From NCBI GenBank assembly GCA_900770785.1, contig CAAGLJ010000248.1, positions 1 through 30,768 of the forward strand: 30,768 nt of DNA, read 5' to 3'. The translations under genes and the position numbers were made by a program. Below, one piece after another: positions 30,639 through 30,768 of this stretch. Within the stretch, counting starts at the first letter, position 1. Each line of letters begins with the position of its first letter. Source of the DNA: Lachnospiraceae bacterium. Its GTDB lineage: Bacteria; Bacillota; Clostridia; Lachnospirales; Lachnospiraceae. The notes beneath the pieces are model-generated. The model was not told where the DNA came from, searched no databases, and was given only the letters and a program-made list of their open reading frames with translations.

Positions 30639-30768
30639 TCCCGGTTCTTCTTGAGTTTCCGCAGTTTTATCCACAACAGCATATTTTTTCATATGCTGCC
30701 ATAAACAACTTTCTAAAAATGACCAAAATATAAGGAATCTCATTCCTTTTTGATGTAAAATAAAGTCA

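Noticed and set aside
30531..30743. N-terminal extension of the M20 amidohydrolase to 466 residues
   Set aside because: The added 71 residues have no family similarity. A TTGACG-17-TATGAT promoter lies within them, and GGAGG supports the inner ATG at 30530.
1..30768. CRISPR array, insertion sequence or tRNA genes
   Set aside because: No regularly spaced repeats, transposase frames with terminal inverted repeats, or cloverleaf-like sequences were seen.

Overview
The window reads as a chromosomal segment of an anaerobic, AT-rich Firmicute, most likely a gut-type Lachnospiraceae/Clostridia relative. This is inferred from strong AGGAGG-type ribosome binding sites, a linked DUF951 gene and rpsF-ssb-rpsR operon, a YesM/YesN-type two-component system driving a sugar ABC transporter, and an oxygen-sensitive nitrogenase-like enzyme. 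No rRNA, tRNA, insertion sequence or CRISPR array was seen.

Layout. (1) 1-1568, + strand: the tail of an AbiEi-type antitoxin, an AbiEii-type nucleotidyltransferase toxin and a GNAT acetyltransferase, packed with abutting or overlapping ends. (2) 1595-10777: an unusual metabolic cluster. The minus strand carries a Crp/Fnr-type regulator, a tandem-domain amidotransferase-like protein, a lipoprotein binding protein and a FecCD/BtuC-type permease. The plus strand carries NifH-, NifD- and NifK-like proteins plus the matching FecE/BtuD-type ATPase. Two near-identical 16-bp palindromes with Crp-site geometry lie in front of the two arms, which suggests one regulon. (3) 10800-11997, minus: the rpsF-ssb-rpsR operon with its own promoter. 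(4) 12086-16599, minus: two large GT39-like membrane glycosyltransferases, a DUF951 protein, a sirtuin and a stand-alone PAS protein. (5) 16702-27514, minus: a sugar-use locus with YesN/YesM regulators, a lipoprotein sugar-binding protein, two permeases, a PIG-L-type deacetylase, a GH65 glycoside phosphorylase and a HAD phosphatase, ending in a strong terminator. (6) 27763-30768, minus: mntP, a roughly 100-nt promoter-to-terminator RNA unit, a C39-like cysteine peptidase and an M20-family amidohydrolase.

How it fits together. The most interesting part is region 2. A complete Fec/Btu-type importer is genetically joined to a two-component nitrogenase-like reductase. The NifH-like protein keeps its P-loop and both cluster cysteines. 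The NifD/NifK-like subunits keep only part of the usual cysteine set and show no recognisable FeMo-cofactor ligands, and no nifB/E/N is present. The sequence therefore argues against nitrogen fixation and for reduction of an imported metal chelate, tetrapyrrole-like or other small molecule that I cannot name. Region 5 looks like import of an alpha-linked, possibly acetylated oligosaccharide followed by deacetylation and phosphorolysis.
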